From NCBI RefSeq assembly GCF_030505395.1, contig NZ_CP130044.1:1659001-1723000 (forward strand): DNA of 64,000 nucleotides, written 5' to 3'. Positions 52,566-61,957 of the stretch are shown here, in pieces. The position numbers and the translations under genes are program-made. The notes under the pieces are model-generated. The model made no database searches. It was not told the DNA's origin and saw only the letters and a program-made list of their open reading frames with translations. Every line of letters begins with the position of its first letter. The stretch's first letter is position 1. Source of the DNA: Asticcacaulis sp. ZE23SCel15. Lineage in GTDB: Bacteria; Pseudomonadota; Alphaproteobacteria; Caulobacterales; Caulobacteraceae.

Positions 52566-52922
52566 ATGAATTTAAAGCTGATGCGGCTATTGGCCACTAT
52601 GATCTTCGTAGGACTGGTGGCTTTTAGTAGTGAGTACAGATCGACCCTTTGGCCGGTATTTTTGGGATTTATTCTTTTATCCCTTCTCGACTTTTTGCCG
52701 GTGAATGATGCGCGCCGCAAAGCCCTGACGATTTGGGGCGCAGGCGCTGTGGCAGTCATGACCATAGGTCTAATCAGCTATAATCTGCGCGATCATGACT
52801 TTGCCGCGACTTGGCAATATTTGCGGCAAAACTGGTTGATTACAGCGGCGGTGATTTACCTGCCGGTGTTTATATTATCTTGCGTTGGCTATGCTGTTTT
52901 TAAGAGACGTAGGGCGTCATAA
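52566..52922 (+). CDS. Small four-helix membrane protein, unknown
   Basis: 118 residues with four hydrophobic stretches: LLATMIFVGLVAFSS, WPVFLGFILLSLLDFLPV, LTIWGAGAVAVMTIGLISYN and ITAAVIYLPVFILSCVGYAVF, ending FKRRRAS. No motif recognised. The ATG at 52566 follows GGGGGTGG; the frame is open four codons earlier (GTG 52554). Its stop overlaps the MOSC start (TAATG), so they form one operon. Confidence 0.65.
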   Translation: MNLKLMRLLATMIFVGLVAFSSEYRSTLWPVFLGFILLSLLDFLPVNDARRKALTIWGAGAVAVMTIGLISYNLRDHDFAATWQYLRQNWLITAAVIYLPVFILSCVGYAVFKRRRAS

Positions 52923-53704
52923 TGTTCACCATATCCGGTCTGTACCGCCACCCGATCAAAGGCTTTACGCCGGAGCCGTTGCAAGTCGCGACCTTGGTAG
53001 AGGACGGCTTTTTTCCGTTTGACCGGCTCTATGCGCTGGAGGTCGGGCCATCGGGCTTTACCGCCGAAGCCCCTCAGTTTTTGTCCAAGATGAAGTTTGC
53101 GGTGCTGGCGCGCTTTGCCGCCGTGGCTAGGCTTAAAACCCGCTATGATGAAATCGCTGAGACCTTCCGCATCGAAGACGACAACGGTTCGGTTGAGGTA
53201 TTTGACCTGACGCAACCGGCGGCCCGTGCCTCACTGGCGCGCCATGTGGAAAACGTGCTGGCCGCCCATGAAGATTATGACCCGGTCTGTTTCCCACTAA
53301 AGCTGCTGGAAACGCGCGCTGACCATCACCGCTTTACGGATTTGCCCAAGGGGTTTGTGTCGCTGCTCAACCTTAATTCGCTGAAAGACTTGGGGGCTAA
53401 GATAGGCCGTGATCTTGATCCGTTGCGCTTAAGGGCCAATGTCTGGATGAAGGGCCTGCCGCCATTTGTGGATCATGACTGGGTAGGCAAGACGATCAAA
53501 CTGGGCGATCATGGGCCGGAGCTTGAGGTCTTAAAACCGATCGTGCGCTGCGTGGCGACCCATGTGAATCCGGAGACGGCCGAGTGCGATGTCGATCTGG
53601 TGGCAGCCTTGTTTGAGCACTACGGCCACCGTGACTGTGGCATTTATTGCCGCGTCATCCGTGGGGGCACGGTGCGCGTCGATGATATTGGCCATGTGAT
53701 GTGA
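52922..53704 (+). CDS. MOSC-domain protein
   Basis: 260 residues. N-terminal beta-barrel-like ISGLYRHPIKGFTPEPLQ and GFFPFDRLYALEVG; C-terminal MOSC domain with LRANVWMKGLPPFVDHDWVGK, the metal/sulfur-binding Cys in IVRCVATHVNPETAECDVDL and YGHRDCGIYCRVIRGGTV. MOSC proteins handle sulfur for molybdenum cofactor enzymes (as in YiiM, mARC, MoCo sulfurase C-term). Partner unknown; no molybdoenzyme is adjacent. Coupled to the membrane protein before it. Confidence 0.9.
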   Translation: MFTISGLYRHPIKGFTPEPLQVATLVEDGFFPFDRLYALEVGPSGFTAEAPQFLSKMKFAVLARFAAVARLKTRYDEIAETFRIEDDNGSVEVFDLTQPAARASLARHVENVLAAHEDYDPVCFPLKLLETRADHHRFTDLPKGFVSLLNLNSLKDLGAKIGRDLDPLRLRANVWMKGLPPFVDHDWVGKTIKLGDHGPELEVLKPIVRCVATHVNPETAECDVDLVAALFEHYGHRDCGIYCRVIRGGTVRVDDIGHVM

Positions 53705-53711
53705 CGTAAAA

Positions 53712-53848
53712 GAACTCCCCTGTAACAGGGGGAGCTTTCATTTGATCTTGATCAAATGAAAGAGGGGGTAGCCTTGCGACGGTTTTACCCCACCTTCCGG
53801 CCCGGAAGATCGGGCCTCCCTCCTCCCCTCCAAGAGGGGAGGTTCTGA
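53712..53848 (+). repeat. Palindromic intergenic repeat (family R3, copy B)
   Basis: Same block order as copy A: GAACTCCCCTGTAACAGGGG hairpin, a 13-base perfect stem CTTTCATTTGATC / GATCAAATGAAAG, AGAGGGGGTA, variable core, ACCCC, closing CTCCCCTCCAAGAGGGGAGG, TTCTGA. Lies between the MOSC gene and clpB. Confidence 0.85.
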
Positions 53849-53880
53849 TATGAGCCGCGACAAAATTCCGCATCTATTGC

Positions 53881-53910
53881 CCCTTGTGTGATCCATATAT
53901 CACACCATAT
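53881..53910 (+). promoter_or_regulatory. Probable heat-shock promoter and palindrome before clpB
   Basis: CCCCTTGTG (-35 like, 53880-53888) and CACCATAT (-10 like, 53903-53910) with a 16-base spacer resemble sigma-32 sites (CTTGAA / CCCCATNT). Overlapping it is a perfect inverted repeat GTGTGAT-N6-ATCACAC (53886-53905), a possible operator. The clpB ATG is 65 bases downstream. Confidence 0.5.
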
Positions 53911-53974
53911 CAGAGCCATGCTGATAGTTGCCCATAAGGGGACGTCGGCTAATTTCCGCCTTTGAGGGGATGCC

Positions 53975-56554
53975 ATGAACATCGAAAAATACACTGAGAA
54001 AACCCAGTCCATTATCCGCGCCGCCCAAGGTTTAGCGCAGGCGAATAGCCACCAATATTTCACGCCGACGCACCTGCTGAAAGCCATGCTGGACGACAAG
54101 GGCAGCCTGTCGAAGCACCTTATTGAGCTGGCGGGCGGCAATGCCACGGCGTTTGCCGGCGCGGTCGATCAGGCGCTGACCAAGCTGCCTTCGGTCACCG
54201 GCGGCGGTCAGCAGCTTTACATGCACAACGACACGGCCAAGGTCTTTAACGAGGCCGAATCTGAAGCGGCCAAGGCGGGCGACAGTTTTGTCACGCCTGA
54301 CCGATTGCTGATCGCGATTGCAGGCCTTAATGATAGCGCGCCCCTTCTCAAAGCCGCCGACGTCACCGCCAAACAATTACAGGATGTGCAAGTGAACTTC
54401 CGCAAAGGCAAGCCCGCCAATTCCGCCTCCGCCGACGAAGGCTTTGATGCGCTCAATAAATATGCCCGTGACCTGACGCAGGCCGCGCTCGACGGCAAGA
54501 TCGACCCCGTCATTGGCCGCGACGAAGAAATCCGGCGCACCATTCAGGTTCTGGCCCGCCGGACCAAGAACAACCCCGTCCTGATCGGTGAGCCTGGGGT
54601 GGGTAAGACCGCCATTGTCGAAGGGCTGGCCATGCGCATCATCAATGGTGACGTGCCGGAATCGCTCAAGGATAAGAAGCTGTTTTCGCTCGATATGGGC
54701 TCACTGATTGCGGGTGCCAAATACCGCGGTGAGTTCGAGGAACGCCTCAAGGCCGTGCTCAATGAAGTGACGCAGGCCGAAGGCCAGATCGTGCTGTTCA
54801 TTGACGAAATGCACACCCTGGTCGGGGCCGGGAAATCGGACGGCGCCATGGATGCGTCGAACCTGCTCAAGCCCGCTCTGGCGCGCGGTGAACTGCACTG
54901 CGTGGGGGCCACGACCCTTGATGAATACCGTAAGCACGTTGAAAAAGATGCGGCTTTGGCCCGCCGGTTCCAGCCGGTGTTCGTGTCGGAACCGACGGTT
55001 GAGGACACGATTTCGATCCTGCGCGGACTGAAGGAAAAGTACGAAGTCCACCACGGCGTGCGCATTTCCGACAGCGCGATTGTGTCGGCGGCGACCCTGT
55101 CGAACCGTTATATTGCCGACCGGTTTTTGCCGGACAAAGCGATTGATTTGATTGACGAAGCCGCGTCGCGCGTGCGCATGGCCGTCGATTCAAAGCCCGA
55201 AGAACTGGACGAAATCGACCGCCGTGTCGTACAGCTTAAGATCGAACGTGAGGCCCTGAATAAGGAAACCGACGCCGGGTCCAAAACCCGTCTGGAGCGC
55301 CTCAGCGAAGAACTGTCCGAACTGGAATCGCAATCGGCTGACCTGACGCAAAAGTGGAAGGCCGAAAAGGATAAGGTCGGGGCCGCCGCTGTGGCGCGTG
55401 AAGCGCTCGATCGGGCGCGGATTGAACTCGCCAATGTCCAGCGCGCCGGTGATCTGCAAAAGGCGTCTGAGATACTGTACGGGCAAATTCCGGCGCTGGA
55501 AAAACAGCTGGAACGGGCCGAGGCCACATCACAAGAGGCTCCGCTGACGCCGGAAGTCGTGGATTCCTCCCAGATCGCGCAGGTCGTGTCGCGCTGGACC
55601 GGCATACCTGTCGATAAGATGCTGGAGGGTGAGCGCGATAAGCTGTTACGCATGGAGGATGAACTGCGCAAACGGGTCGTGGGCCAGGATGAGGCGCTGG
55701 AAGCCGTGTCTGACGCTGTGCGCCGGGCGCGGGCGGGCCTGAAAGACCCGAACCGTCCGATCGGTTCGTTCCTGTTCTTAGGCCCAACCGGCGTCGGTAA
55801 GACCGAGTTGAATAAGGCTTTGGCGGAGTTCCTGTTTGACGATGAGGCGGCCATCACGCGGCTGGATATGTCTGAATATATGGAAAAACATTCCGTCTCA
55901 CGCATGATCGGCGCGCCGCCAGGTTATGTCGGTTATGACGAAGGCGGTGCCTTGACGGAGGCCGTGCGGCGTCGTCCCTATCAGGTCGTACTGTTCGATG
56001 AGGTCGAAAAAGCTCACCCGGATGTGTTCAATATCCTGCTGCAGGTGCTGGATGATGGACGTCTGACCGACGGGCAGGGGCGTGTGGTCGATTTCCGCAA
56101 TACCCTGATCGTCATGACCTCGAACCTGGGGTCGCAATATCTGGTGAGTATGAGTGAAGAGACCGATATCGAAACCGTCCGGCCTCTGGTGATGGACGAT
56201 GTGCGTCGTCATTTCCGGCCAGAGTTCCTCAACCGGATTGATGAGACCATCCTGTTCCATCGCCTCGGCCGGGAAAACATGTCGGCCATCATCCGCATTC
56301 AGCTCAAAGGCATCGAAAAACGCCTGTCTGAGCGCGGCATGAGTTTGGTGATTGATGAGGCGGCGCTCAGCCATCTGGCCGATCGTGGTTACGATCCGGC
56401 GTATGGTGCAAGGCCTCTGAAACGGGTGATCCAGAAGGAACTGGTCGATCATATCGCCAAGTCGATCCTCAGCGGCACCTTGGCCGATGGCGATGTCATC
56501 AGCGTCGGTTACGACGGCGAGGAACTGGTGATCGCCAAACCCACCGTCAACTAG
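53975..56554 (+). CDS. clpB: ClpB disaggregase chaperone
   Basis: 859 residues, AAA+ hexamer that unpicks aggregates with DnaK. N-terminal Clp repeat domain (~1-145), NBD1 with Walker [15 protein letters not shown] (~205) and Walker [16 protein letters not shown], the coiled-coil middle domain (~400-530, [21 protein letters not shown]), NBD2 with [20 protein letters not shown], Tyr pore loop [14 protein letters not shown]-terminal [23 protein letters not shown] is an unusual variant of TELCK/TELAK. A CTAGGGGC-AA-GCCCCTAG hairpin (56551-56568) overlaps the stop. Confidence 0.97.
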   Translation: MNIEKYTEKTQSIIRAAQGLAQANSHQYFTPTHLLKAMLDDKGSLSKHLIELAGGNATAFAGAVDQALTKLPSVTGGGQQLYMHNDTAKVFNEAESEAAKAGDSFVTPDRLLIAIAGLNDSAPLLKAADVTAKQLQDVQVNFRKGKPANSASADEGFDALNKYARDLTQAALDGKIDPVIGRDEEIRRTIQVLARRTKNNPVLIGEPGVGKTAIVEGLAMRIINGDVPESLKDKKLFSLDMGSLIAGAKYRGEFEERLKAVLNEVTQAEGQIVLFIDEMHTLVGAGKSDGAMDASNLLKPALARGELHCVGATTLDEYRKHVEKDAALARRFQPVFVSEPTVEDTISILRGLKEKYEVHHGVRISDSAIVSAATLSNRYIADRFLPDKAIDLIDEAASRVRMAVDSKPEELDEIDRRVVQLKIEREALNKETDAGSKTRLERLSEELSELESQSADLTQKWKAEKDKVGAAAVAREALDRARIELANVQRAGDLQKASEILYGQIPALEKQLERAEATSQEAPLTPEVVDSSQIAQVVSRWTGIPVDKMLEGERDKLLRMEDELRKRVVGQDEALEAVSDAVRRARAGLKDPNRPIGSFLFLGPTGVGKTELNKALAEFLFDDEAAITRLDMSEYMEKHSVSRMIGAPPGYVGYDEGGALTEAVRRRPYQVVLFDEVEKAHPDVFNILLQVLDDGRLTDGQGRVVDFRNTLIVMTSNLGSQYLVSMSEETDIETVRPLVMDDVRRHFRPEFLNRIDETILFHRLGRENMSAIIRIQLKGIEKRLSERGMSLVIDEAALSHLADRGYDPAYGARPLKRVIQKELVDHIAKSILSGTLADGDVISVGYDGEELVIAKPTVN

Positions 56555-56597
56555 GGGCAAGCCCCTAGAACCGATTGACCAGAGGTTGCCAACACTA

Positions 56598-56742
56598 TCT
56601 CCTCCCTATTGCGCAGCGATGGGGAGGTGGCAGACCGCCTTCGGCGGGATGACGGAGGGGTATCCTTTCGGTTAGTGCCGTTTACCCCCTCTTCAATTCA
56701 TTTCATGAATTAAAGCTCCCCCTCCAAGAGGGGGAGTTCTCA
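56598..56742 (-). repeat. Palindromic intergenic repeat (family R3, copy C, inverted)
   Basis: Reverse-strand version of copies A and B: read on the minus strand it starts GAACTCCCCCTCTTGGAGGG, GGGGAGCTTTAATTCAT with an AATTCAT / ATGAATT stem, AGAGGGGGTA, core with CCGCCGAAGGCGG, and closes CTCCCCATCGCTGCG. With copy B it places clpB between inverted copies. Confidence 0.8.
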
Positions 56743-57789
56743 TTACGGCCGCTGCACTAAAACCCCGCGCCAGCCAAGGCCGGCATAGGTCTCATAGCCC
56801 GGCGTTTTGTGATAGGCGGTGATGGTGCCGTCCGGGTCACGGTAATGGCCGGACTCGCGGCCATCGGACTTGATCTGCACCCGTTCGGACAAGATACCCT
56901 TGCCGTCCGATGCAGCAATAATCAGCCCCGACGCATCGACCAGCAGGGCGCGGGTCTTGGCCCGCTCTTCATCCCCCAGACGGATGCCGGTCATGATCGT
57001 CTGCGCCTGCGGCTGCCAGTCGAAATGCACCCCCAAAATCCCCAAAAGCTTGCCGTCCGCTTCGCCGCCTGCACGTACGCCAGTGGCATAGGTCGCAATC
57101 TGCGCCCCGTTCAGCAAAGGCTCAGTGGTAATATCGGCGACGGCGAAATCATTGCCGCTATGCAGGGCGCGGGCGCGCTGGAACCAGTCACGATTGCTGA
57201 CATTCTGCCCCGCAACACCGTACTGCCCCGGCCGACCTGACGCGATGATATTGCCGCTCAGGTCGCACAGCCACAGGTCGATATAGACCGTGTAGGCATC
57301 AAGGATGACCCCCAGCCGCTTTGAGGCATACGCACACTTGTCAGCCACCGGATCGGCGGCAGCGTCCACCATGGCCGCATCGGTCGCCCACCAGCGCACA
57401 TCACAGGTGCGCTCATAAAGGTTGCGATCAATCAGTTCGATGGCATTAAGCGCCAGATCGGTCAGGCGTGCGCCCTGGGATTGCAGGGCCATGTCCTGCG
57501 TCAGTTTTTCAAGTGTGTCGAACTCCCCGCCGAGCTCTTTGGCCAGTGCCGACGACAACCCTTCGACTTCGGTGGAAATGCCGCGCACCTCATCGGCCAC
57601 GACCGAAAACCCGCGGCCCAGCTCTCCGGCGCGATTAGCTTCGATCAGGGCATTGAGCGCCAGGATCTTAAGCATGTTGGTGACCGAGCGGATGTCACGC
57701 ACCTTACCATTGGTGACCGCCTTGGCCTTGGCGGTATGGGCGATGATGTCGTTGACGCTAACGGGTTTAACGGCTTCGCTTACGGACAC
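56743..57789 (-). CDS. Soluble MCP-like protein with C-terminal cache-like sensor (paralogue 1)
   Basis: 348 residues from a GTG start at 57789 with GGAGGGGG before it. Residues ~15-110 are a chemoreceptor signalling tip: VRDIRSVTNMLKILALNALIEANRAGELGRGFSVVADEVR. From ~150: VRWWATDAAMVDAA, DLWLCDLSGNIIASGRPGQYG, NVSNRDWFQRARAL, DFAVADITTEPLLNGAQIATYATGV, ALLVDASGLIIAASDGKGIL, a cache-type sensor. No membrane segment or methylation helices, so it should act in the cytoplasm. Tandem to a close paralogue. Partner (CheW/CheA?) unknown. The frame opens earlier at 57831, without ribosome site. Confidence 0.8.
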   Translation of the reverse strand: MSVSEAVKPVSVNDIIAHTAKAKAVTNGKVRDIRSVTNMLKILALNALIEANRAGELGRGFSVVADEVRGISTEVEGLSSALAKELGGEFDTLEKLTQDMALQSQGARLTDLALNAIELIDRNLYERTCDVRWWATDAAMVDAAADPVADKCAYASKRLGVILDAYTVYIDLWLCDLSGNIIASGRPGQYGVAGQNVSNRDWFQRARALHSGNDFAVADITTEPLLNGAQIATYATGVRAGGEADGKLLGILGVHFDWQPQAQTIMTGIRLGDEERAKTRALLVDASGLIIAASDGKGILSERVQIKSDGRESGHYRDPDGTITAYHKTPGYETYAGLGWRGVLVQRP

Positions 57790-57922
57790 GGTTCCCCCTC
57801 CGGCTACCAGACGATGTGGTAAGATATGCAACCATCCACCCGAAGTGTTAATTAACCATAAAAGACATGGGTGCTATATAACCCTTCGTATACTAAGGGA
57901 ATAACGATCTGTGCATAAGACA

Positions 57923-57949
57923 AAGGCTGTCGCGATATGCGACAGCCTT
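57923..57949 (-). terminator. Terminator between the two MCP-like genes
   Basis: Perfect stem AAGGCTGTCGC / GCGACAGCCTT with loop GATAT, followed on the minus strand by TTTGTCTTAT, 24 bases after the stop of the upstream paralogue. The downstream paralogue therefore probably has its own promoter. Confidence 0.8.
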
Positions 57950-57973
57950 CGGGCCGGTTTAAACGTGTGCGCT

Positions 57974-59035
57974 TCAATCCGCTTGTTTCTGCAAAATGAC
58001 GCCGTACCAGCCCAGCCCCTGATAGGTTTCGTAACCGGGCGTGCGGTGAAAAGCGACCATCTGACCCGCCGCATCGACATAGTGACCCGACGCTTGCCCG
58101 CCGGTATTGAGCCGGACATGCTCGCTTAAAATACCACGCCCGTCGGACGCGGCGATGACCGTGCCGGACGCATCGACCAGCAGTGCGCGGGTGTAGTGAC
58201 GCTCCTCATCGCTTAGGCGCACCCCCTGCGTGATCGACAGGGCTTGGGGTTGCCAATCGAAATGGATGCCCAATATGCCGACCCGTTCGCCATCGGCCTT
58301 GCCACCCTTGCGCACACCGGTGGCATAGGTGGCGATCTGGGCACCATTCAGCAAAGGCTCTGTGGTGATGTCGGCGACGGCAAAGTCATGACCCGTTCTG
58401 AGCGCGCAGGCACGGCTAAACCAGCTACGATTGGCGACATTTGTGCCCGCGACACGGTGGCGGTCCGGGCGGCCATTGGCGATAATATTGCCGTTCAGGT
58501 CGCACAGCCACAGGTCGATATAGACCGTGTAGGAATTGAGGATAACGCCCAAACGCTCGCTGGCGTAGCGTCGACTGGCGTCATCGGGGGTGAGGGCGGC
58601 CTCAACCATCGACGAATTTGTCGCCCACCAGCGCACATCACAGGTCCGCTCATAAAGGTTGCGATCCATCAGTTCGATGGCATTGAGCGCCAGATCGGTC
58701 AGGCGCGCCCCTTGGGTTTGTTCAGCCATATCCTGAGTCATGGCCTCCAGCGTGACAATCTCGTGGCCGAGGTCTTTGGCCAGTCCCTCGACCTCGCTGG
58801 AAATGGCGCGCACCTCATCGGCGACGACGGAAAAACCGGCGCCTTTTTCACCGGCATGTTTGGCTTCGATGAGCGCATTGAGCGCCAGAATGCGCAGTTT
58901 GGCAGTGACCTGACGGATATCGCGAACCTTATTGCCGGTATTGAGCTTGGCCTCAGAGGTCTGGGCCAAAATATCGCTTAGGGTCACGGTTTTGCGGTCA
59001 GCTTTCGCCGTGCGGGCGAGAGTTTGTGTGGACAT
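57974..59035 (-). CDS. Soluble MCP-like protein with C-terminal cache-like sensor (paralogue 2)
   Basis: 353 residues, the same order as its downstream paralogue: signalling-tip stretch KVRDIRQVTAKLRILALNALIEAKHAGEKGAGFSVVADEVRAISSEVEGLAKDL, then DVRWWATNSSMVEAALTPDD, IDLWLCDLNGNIIANGRPDRHR, NVANRSWFSRACALRTGHDF, QIATYATGVRKGGKADG and LLVDASGTVIAASDGRGIL. The two proteins are very alike through the sensor, so they arose by duplication. No membrane segment. Ligand and partner unknown; both could tune a chemotaxis-like array from inside the cell. Confidence 0.8.
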   Translation of the reverse strand: MSTQTLARTAKADRKTVTLSDILAQTSEAKLNTGNKVRDIRQVTAKLRILALNALIEAKHAGEKGAGFSVVADEVRAISSEVEGLAKDLGHEIVTLEAMTQDMAEQTQGARLTDLALNAIELMDRNLYERTCDVRWWATNSSMVEAALTPDDASRRYASERLGVILNSYTVYIDLWLCDLNGNIIANGRPDRHRVAGTNVANRSWFSRACALRTGHDFAVADITTEPLLNGAQIATYATGVRKGGKADGERVGILGIHFDWQPQALSITQGVRLSDEERHYTRALLVDASGTVIAASDGRGILSEHVRLNTGGQASGHYVDAAGQMVAFHRTPGYETYQGLGWYGVILQKQAD

Positions 59036-59273
59036 GGTGTACGACCTGATCTGTTTTTATGATTTAATTTTTGGGGGAGGTTTTTATGCTGCACTGCACG
59101 CGGAACTTGCCCCTGATTGAGGCTGCAGACGGTAAATGCTTAGTTAATTTTGATCCGTGGGCCGATATTCATATGTGAAAAAGTCATGACCTCATTCCAT
59201 TGTCGCATAATTGCGACGCTATGGATTCAGGCGCAACTAAATCAGCGGCAATGCCTTATGGAATAAGGATATG
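59036..59273. promoter_or_regulatory. Intergenic region before paralogue 2, after puuB
   Basis: 238 bases with hairpin GTCGCA-TAAT-TGCGAC (59202-59217) and CCTTAT-GGA-ATAAGG (59254-59268), and GGGGGAGG near 59074. No convincing ORF. The promoter of the MCP-like gene should lie here, and one hairpin may end the puuAB transcript; neither has a T-run on the minus strand. Confidence 0.35.
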
Positions 59274-60551
59274 TTATAATTTATCCATGAGTGAATACCA
59301 GCTCAGGCCCGCGATCAGGGCGGGGGTGCGCAAACGTCGACCGCCCGGAAATGGTGGCACGGGCAGGCGGCTCAGCAGGTCAATGTCGCGGCCATCCCCC
59401 GATACGGCGTGCGCCAGCAACTTGCCGAAATAGGGGGCCAGCACGACCCCCTGACCGGAATATCCCGCGGCGCACAGGAAATTGCGTGACAACTGGCGCA
59501 CGAATGGCGCGCGGGTCAGCGTTATAGCCAGCGTCCCGCCCCAGCCGTGGCTGATGGTGACGTCAGACAACTGCGGATAGATTTTCAGCATATTTTTGCG
59601 CACAAAGGCGCGGATATCCTTGGGGAACCACGGCATATAGTTTTCGCCGCCGCCGAACAGCAGGCGGTTATCAGGCGTTTTGCGCCAGTAGTTAACCACA
59701 AAGCGCGAGTCGGCGGCGGCGTAATCATTGGGCAATATGGCCGCATCAGTCAGCGGTTCAGTCGTCAGGATGAAGTTGTTGATCGGCAGAACTTTCGCGT
59801 CGGCCTCATCGCTCAGGCCGTGCATATAGCCATTACCGCACAGCAGGACATGATCGCAGAGGACGCGGCCCGTTTCGGTCATCACCTCATAGCCTTCGCC
59901 CTTGGGCGTGATTGCGGTCACGCGGCTGTGTTCATAAATCTGCGCGCCCAAACTGCGGGCGGCCTCGGCCATGCCGAGCGCGAGTTTGAGCGGGTGCAGG
60001 TGTCCGCCGCCCATATCCAGTATGCCGCCGTGATAGACATCGGTGCCCAGCTCGGTCGCGACCTCGGATTTGGTCAGGATACGGGTTTTGTCATAGCCAT
60101 AGTTTGTGCGCACAAACTCGGCATAGGCGATGTCGTCCGTCGCAAACTTCGGGCGGTGCCAAGCGTGGATCAAACCCTGTTTCAGGTCGCAGTCGATGCT
60201 GAACTCATCAATCAGGCCATGCAGGCTGACCATCGCCGCCTGCGACATGTCCCAAAAGGCGCGGGCGTCATCGGCTCCGAACAGGCTTTCCAGATGCTGC
60301 GGATCGAGGCGCTGCCCCACATGCATCTGCCCGCCATTACGGCCTGACGCGCCGGAGCCTATGCGCGCCCCTTCCAGCAGCACGCACTCTATGCCGCGCT
60401 GCCGCAATTCTATAGCTGCCCCCAGACCCGTATATCCCCCGCCGATAATGCAGACATGGGTGCGGATATCGCCGCTCAGCGCGGGTGCGGCGGGCGGTAT
60501 GTCGGCGGTCTGGGTGTACCAGGAGCCTTCGGGGTGGCCGGTGTTTTTCAC
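59274..60551 (-). CDS. puuB: FAD-dependent amine oxidoreductase, PuuB (gamma-glutamylputrescine oxidase) type
   Basis: About 425 residues. FAD-binding HVCIIGGGYTGLGAAIELRQRG near residue 35, RIGSGASGRNGGQMHVGQR, and C-terminal FLCAAGYSGQGVVLAPYFGKLLA, LTRAPFVRQL: the DAO/OrdL-PuuB layout. Predicted to oxidise gamma-glutamylputrescine or a similar glutamylated amine, given the PuuA-type gene directly upstream (two bases apart). GTG 60551 is preferred; the frame opens to 60587 inside puuA. Confidence 0.82.
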   Translation of the reverse strand: MKNTGHPEGSWYTQTADIPPAAPALSGDIRTHVCIIGGGYTGLGAAIELRQRGIECVLLEGARIGSGASGRNGGQMHVGQRLDPQHLESLFGADDARAFWDMSQAAMVSLHGLIDEFSIDCDLKQGLIHAWHRPKFATDDIAYAEFVRTNYGYDKTRILTKSEVATELGTDVYHGGILDMGGGHLHPLKLALGMAEAARSLGAQIYEHSRVTAITPKGEGYEVMTETGRVLCDHVLLCGNGYMHGLSDEADAKVLPINNFILTTEPLTDAAILPNDYAAADSRFVVNYWRKTPDNRLLFGGGENYMPWFPKDIRAFVRKNMLKIYPQLSDVTISHGWGGTLAITLTRAPFVRQLSRNFLCAAGYSGQGVVLAPYFGKLLAHAVSGDGRDIDLLSRLPVPPFPGGRRLRTPALIAGLSWYSLMDKL

Positions 60552-60553
60552 GG

Positions 60554-61957
60554 CTACACGCTGAGTAGCAAGAACTCCCGTTCCCACGGGCTGATGGTGC
60601 GCATGAAGGTTTCATACTCGTGCTGCTTGACGCGCGAATAGGCGGTGATGAACTGCTGGCCCAAAATCTCGGCCACTGGCTCGGACCGTTCCATCTTGAT
60701 CAGCGCCTGAATGAGGCTGTAGGGCATGTCACCGGACGGCACTTCGCTCATGTCGGTATCGACGGGGGCGGCCGGTTTATTGGCCTCAATCATGCCGAGG
60801 TAACCGGTCGCCAGAACGCCGGCGATCGCCAGATACGGGTTGGCGTCCGACGACGGAATCCGGTTCTCAAGCCGGCGGTTTTCGGCATCCGACGGCGGCA
60901 CACGCAGTCCCGCCGTGCGGTTATCATAGCCCCAGTGGGTGTTGACCGGCGCGCCGGACCCGCGCGACAGGCGCCGGTACGAATTGACATAAGGCGCCAG
61001 CAGTGAGGTGATCGCCGGCATGTACTTTTGCTGTCCGGCAATGAAGTGGAAAAAGGCTTCGGTCGGTTCACCAGTTTTCGGGTCGGAAAACAGGTTGTTG
61101 CCGGTGTGCGCATCCAGCACGGATTGGTGGATGTGCATGGCTGAACCGGGCTCCAGCGCCATCGGCTTGGCCATAAAGGTCGCATAGATATCGTGCTCCA
61201 GCGCCGTTTCCTTGATGGTGCGTTTAAACATAAATACCTGATCGGCCAGTTCGAGCGGATCGCCGTGACGCAGGTTGATTTCCATCTGGGCGACGCCGGA
61301 TTCGTGGATCAGGGTGTCGATCTCAAGCCCCTGACTTTCCGAATATTCGTACATGTCCTCAAACAGGGCATCAAATTCATTGACCGCCGAAATCGAATAG
61401 CCCTGACGGCCAGTTTCAGGCCGGCCTGAGCGCCCGGTCGGGGGTTTTAGCGCATAGTCGGGGTCGATGTTTTTTTCGACCAGATAGAATTCAAGCTCCG
61501 GCGCAATGACCGGCTTCCAGCCCTTATCGTGATAGAGTTTAAGCACGCGCCGCAGCACCTGACGCGGGCTTTCCTCGACTGGTCGGCCATCGGGCAAAAA
61601 GGCGTCGTGGATGATCTGCGCGGTTGGATCGTTCGCCCACGGCACGACGCTTAGGGTGTTGAAATCAGGGCGCAGAAACACGTCGGTATCGGACTGCACC
61701 GTGCCGACAATGCCTTCTAAGTCCGGGAAATCGCCGGTGATGGTCTGGTAGAAAATCGACAGCGGCAAGTTCATGGAGCCGACCTGAATGAACTTGCGCA
61801 CCGGCATGATCTTGCCGCGGGCGACACCGGCCAGGTCAGGCACCATGCATTCGATTTCTTCGATATTTTGCGATGCGCACCAATCGGCTGCTTCACGGAT
61901 GTCTTTGGCGCCGCGCTTATTGTAGCCGGTTTTGGGACGTTTGGATTTGGACTTCAT
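60554..61957 (-). CDS. puuA: PuuA-type glutamine synthetase family protein (gamma-glutamylputrescine synthetase)
   Basis: 467 residues. Glutamine synthetase fold: IEEIECMVPDLAGVARGKIM, VIAPELEFYLVEKN, ESQGLEIDTLIHESGVAQMEINLRHGDP, ATFMAKPMALEPGSAMHIHQS, and TAGLRVPPSDAENRRLENRIPSSDANPYLAIAGVLATGYLG. It ligates glutamate to an amine (putrescine or similar) rather than ammonia in most members of this subclass. With puuB it makes a polyamine-catabolism module; puuC/puuD-like genes are not in the window. Name is by family and context. Confidence 0.85.
   Translation of the reverse strand: MKSKSKRPKTGYNKRGAKDIREAADWCASQNIEEIECMVPDLAGVARGKIMPVRKFIQVGSMNLPLSIFYQTITGDFPDLEGIVGTVQSDTDVFLRPDFNTLSVVPWANDPTAQIIHDAFLPDGRPVEESPRQVLRRVLKLYHDKGWKPVIAPELEFYLVEKNIDPDYALKPPTGRSGRPETGRQGYSISAVNEFDALFEDMYEYSESQGLEIDTLIHESGVAQMEINLRHGDPLELADQVFMFKRTIKETALEHDIYATFMAKPMALEPGSAMHIHQSVLDAHTGNNLFSDPKTGEPTEAFFHFIAGQQKYMPAITSLLAPYVNSYRRLSRGSGAPVNTHWGYDNRTAGLRVPPSDAENRRLENRIPSSDANPYLAIAGVLATGYLGMIEANKPAAPVDTDMSEVPSGDMPYSLIQALIKMERSEPVAEILGQQFITAYSRVKQHEYETFMRTISPWEREFLLLSV

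Noticed and set aside
53886-53905. CRP site before clpB
   Set aside because: The TGTGA and TCACA halves are 8 bases apart, not the 6 of a CRP site. Kept only as an unassigned palindrome.
55108-55905. 265-residue Ser-rich frame opposite clpB
   Set aside because: Ser/Arg-rich antisense shadow of the ClpB middle domain; no ribosome site and no motif.
58244-58981. 245-residue plus-strand frame opposite the MCP-like paralogue 2
   Set aside because: Antisense shadow; the minus strand encodes clear MCP tip and sensor motifs, repeated in the paralogue.
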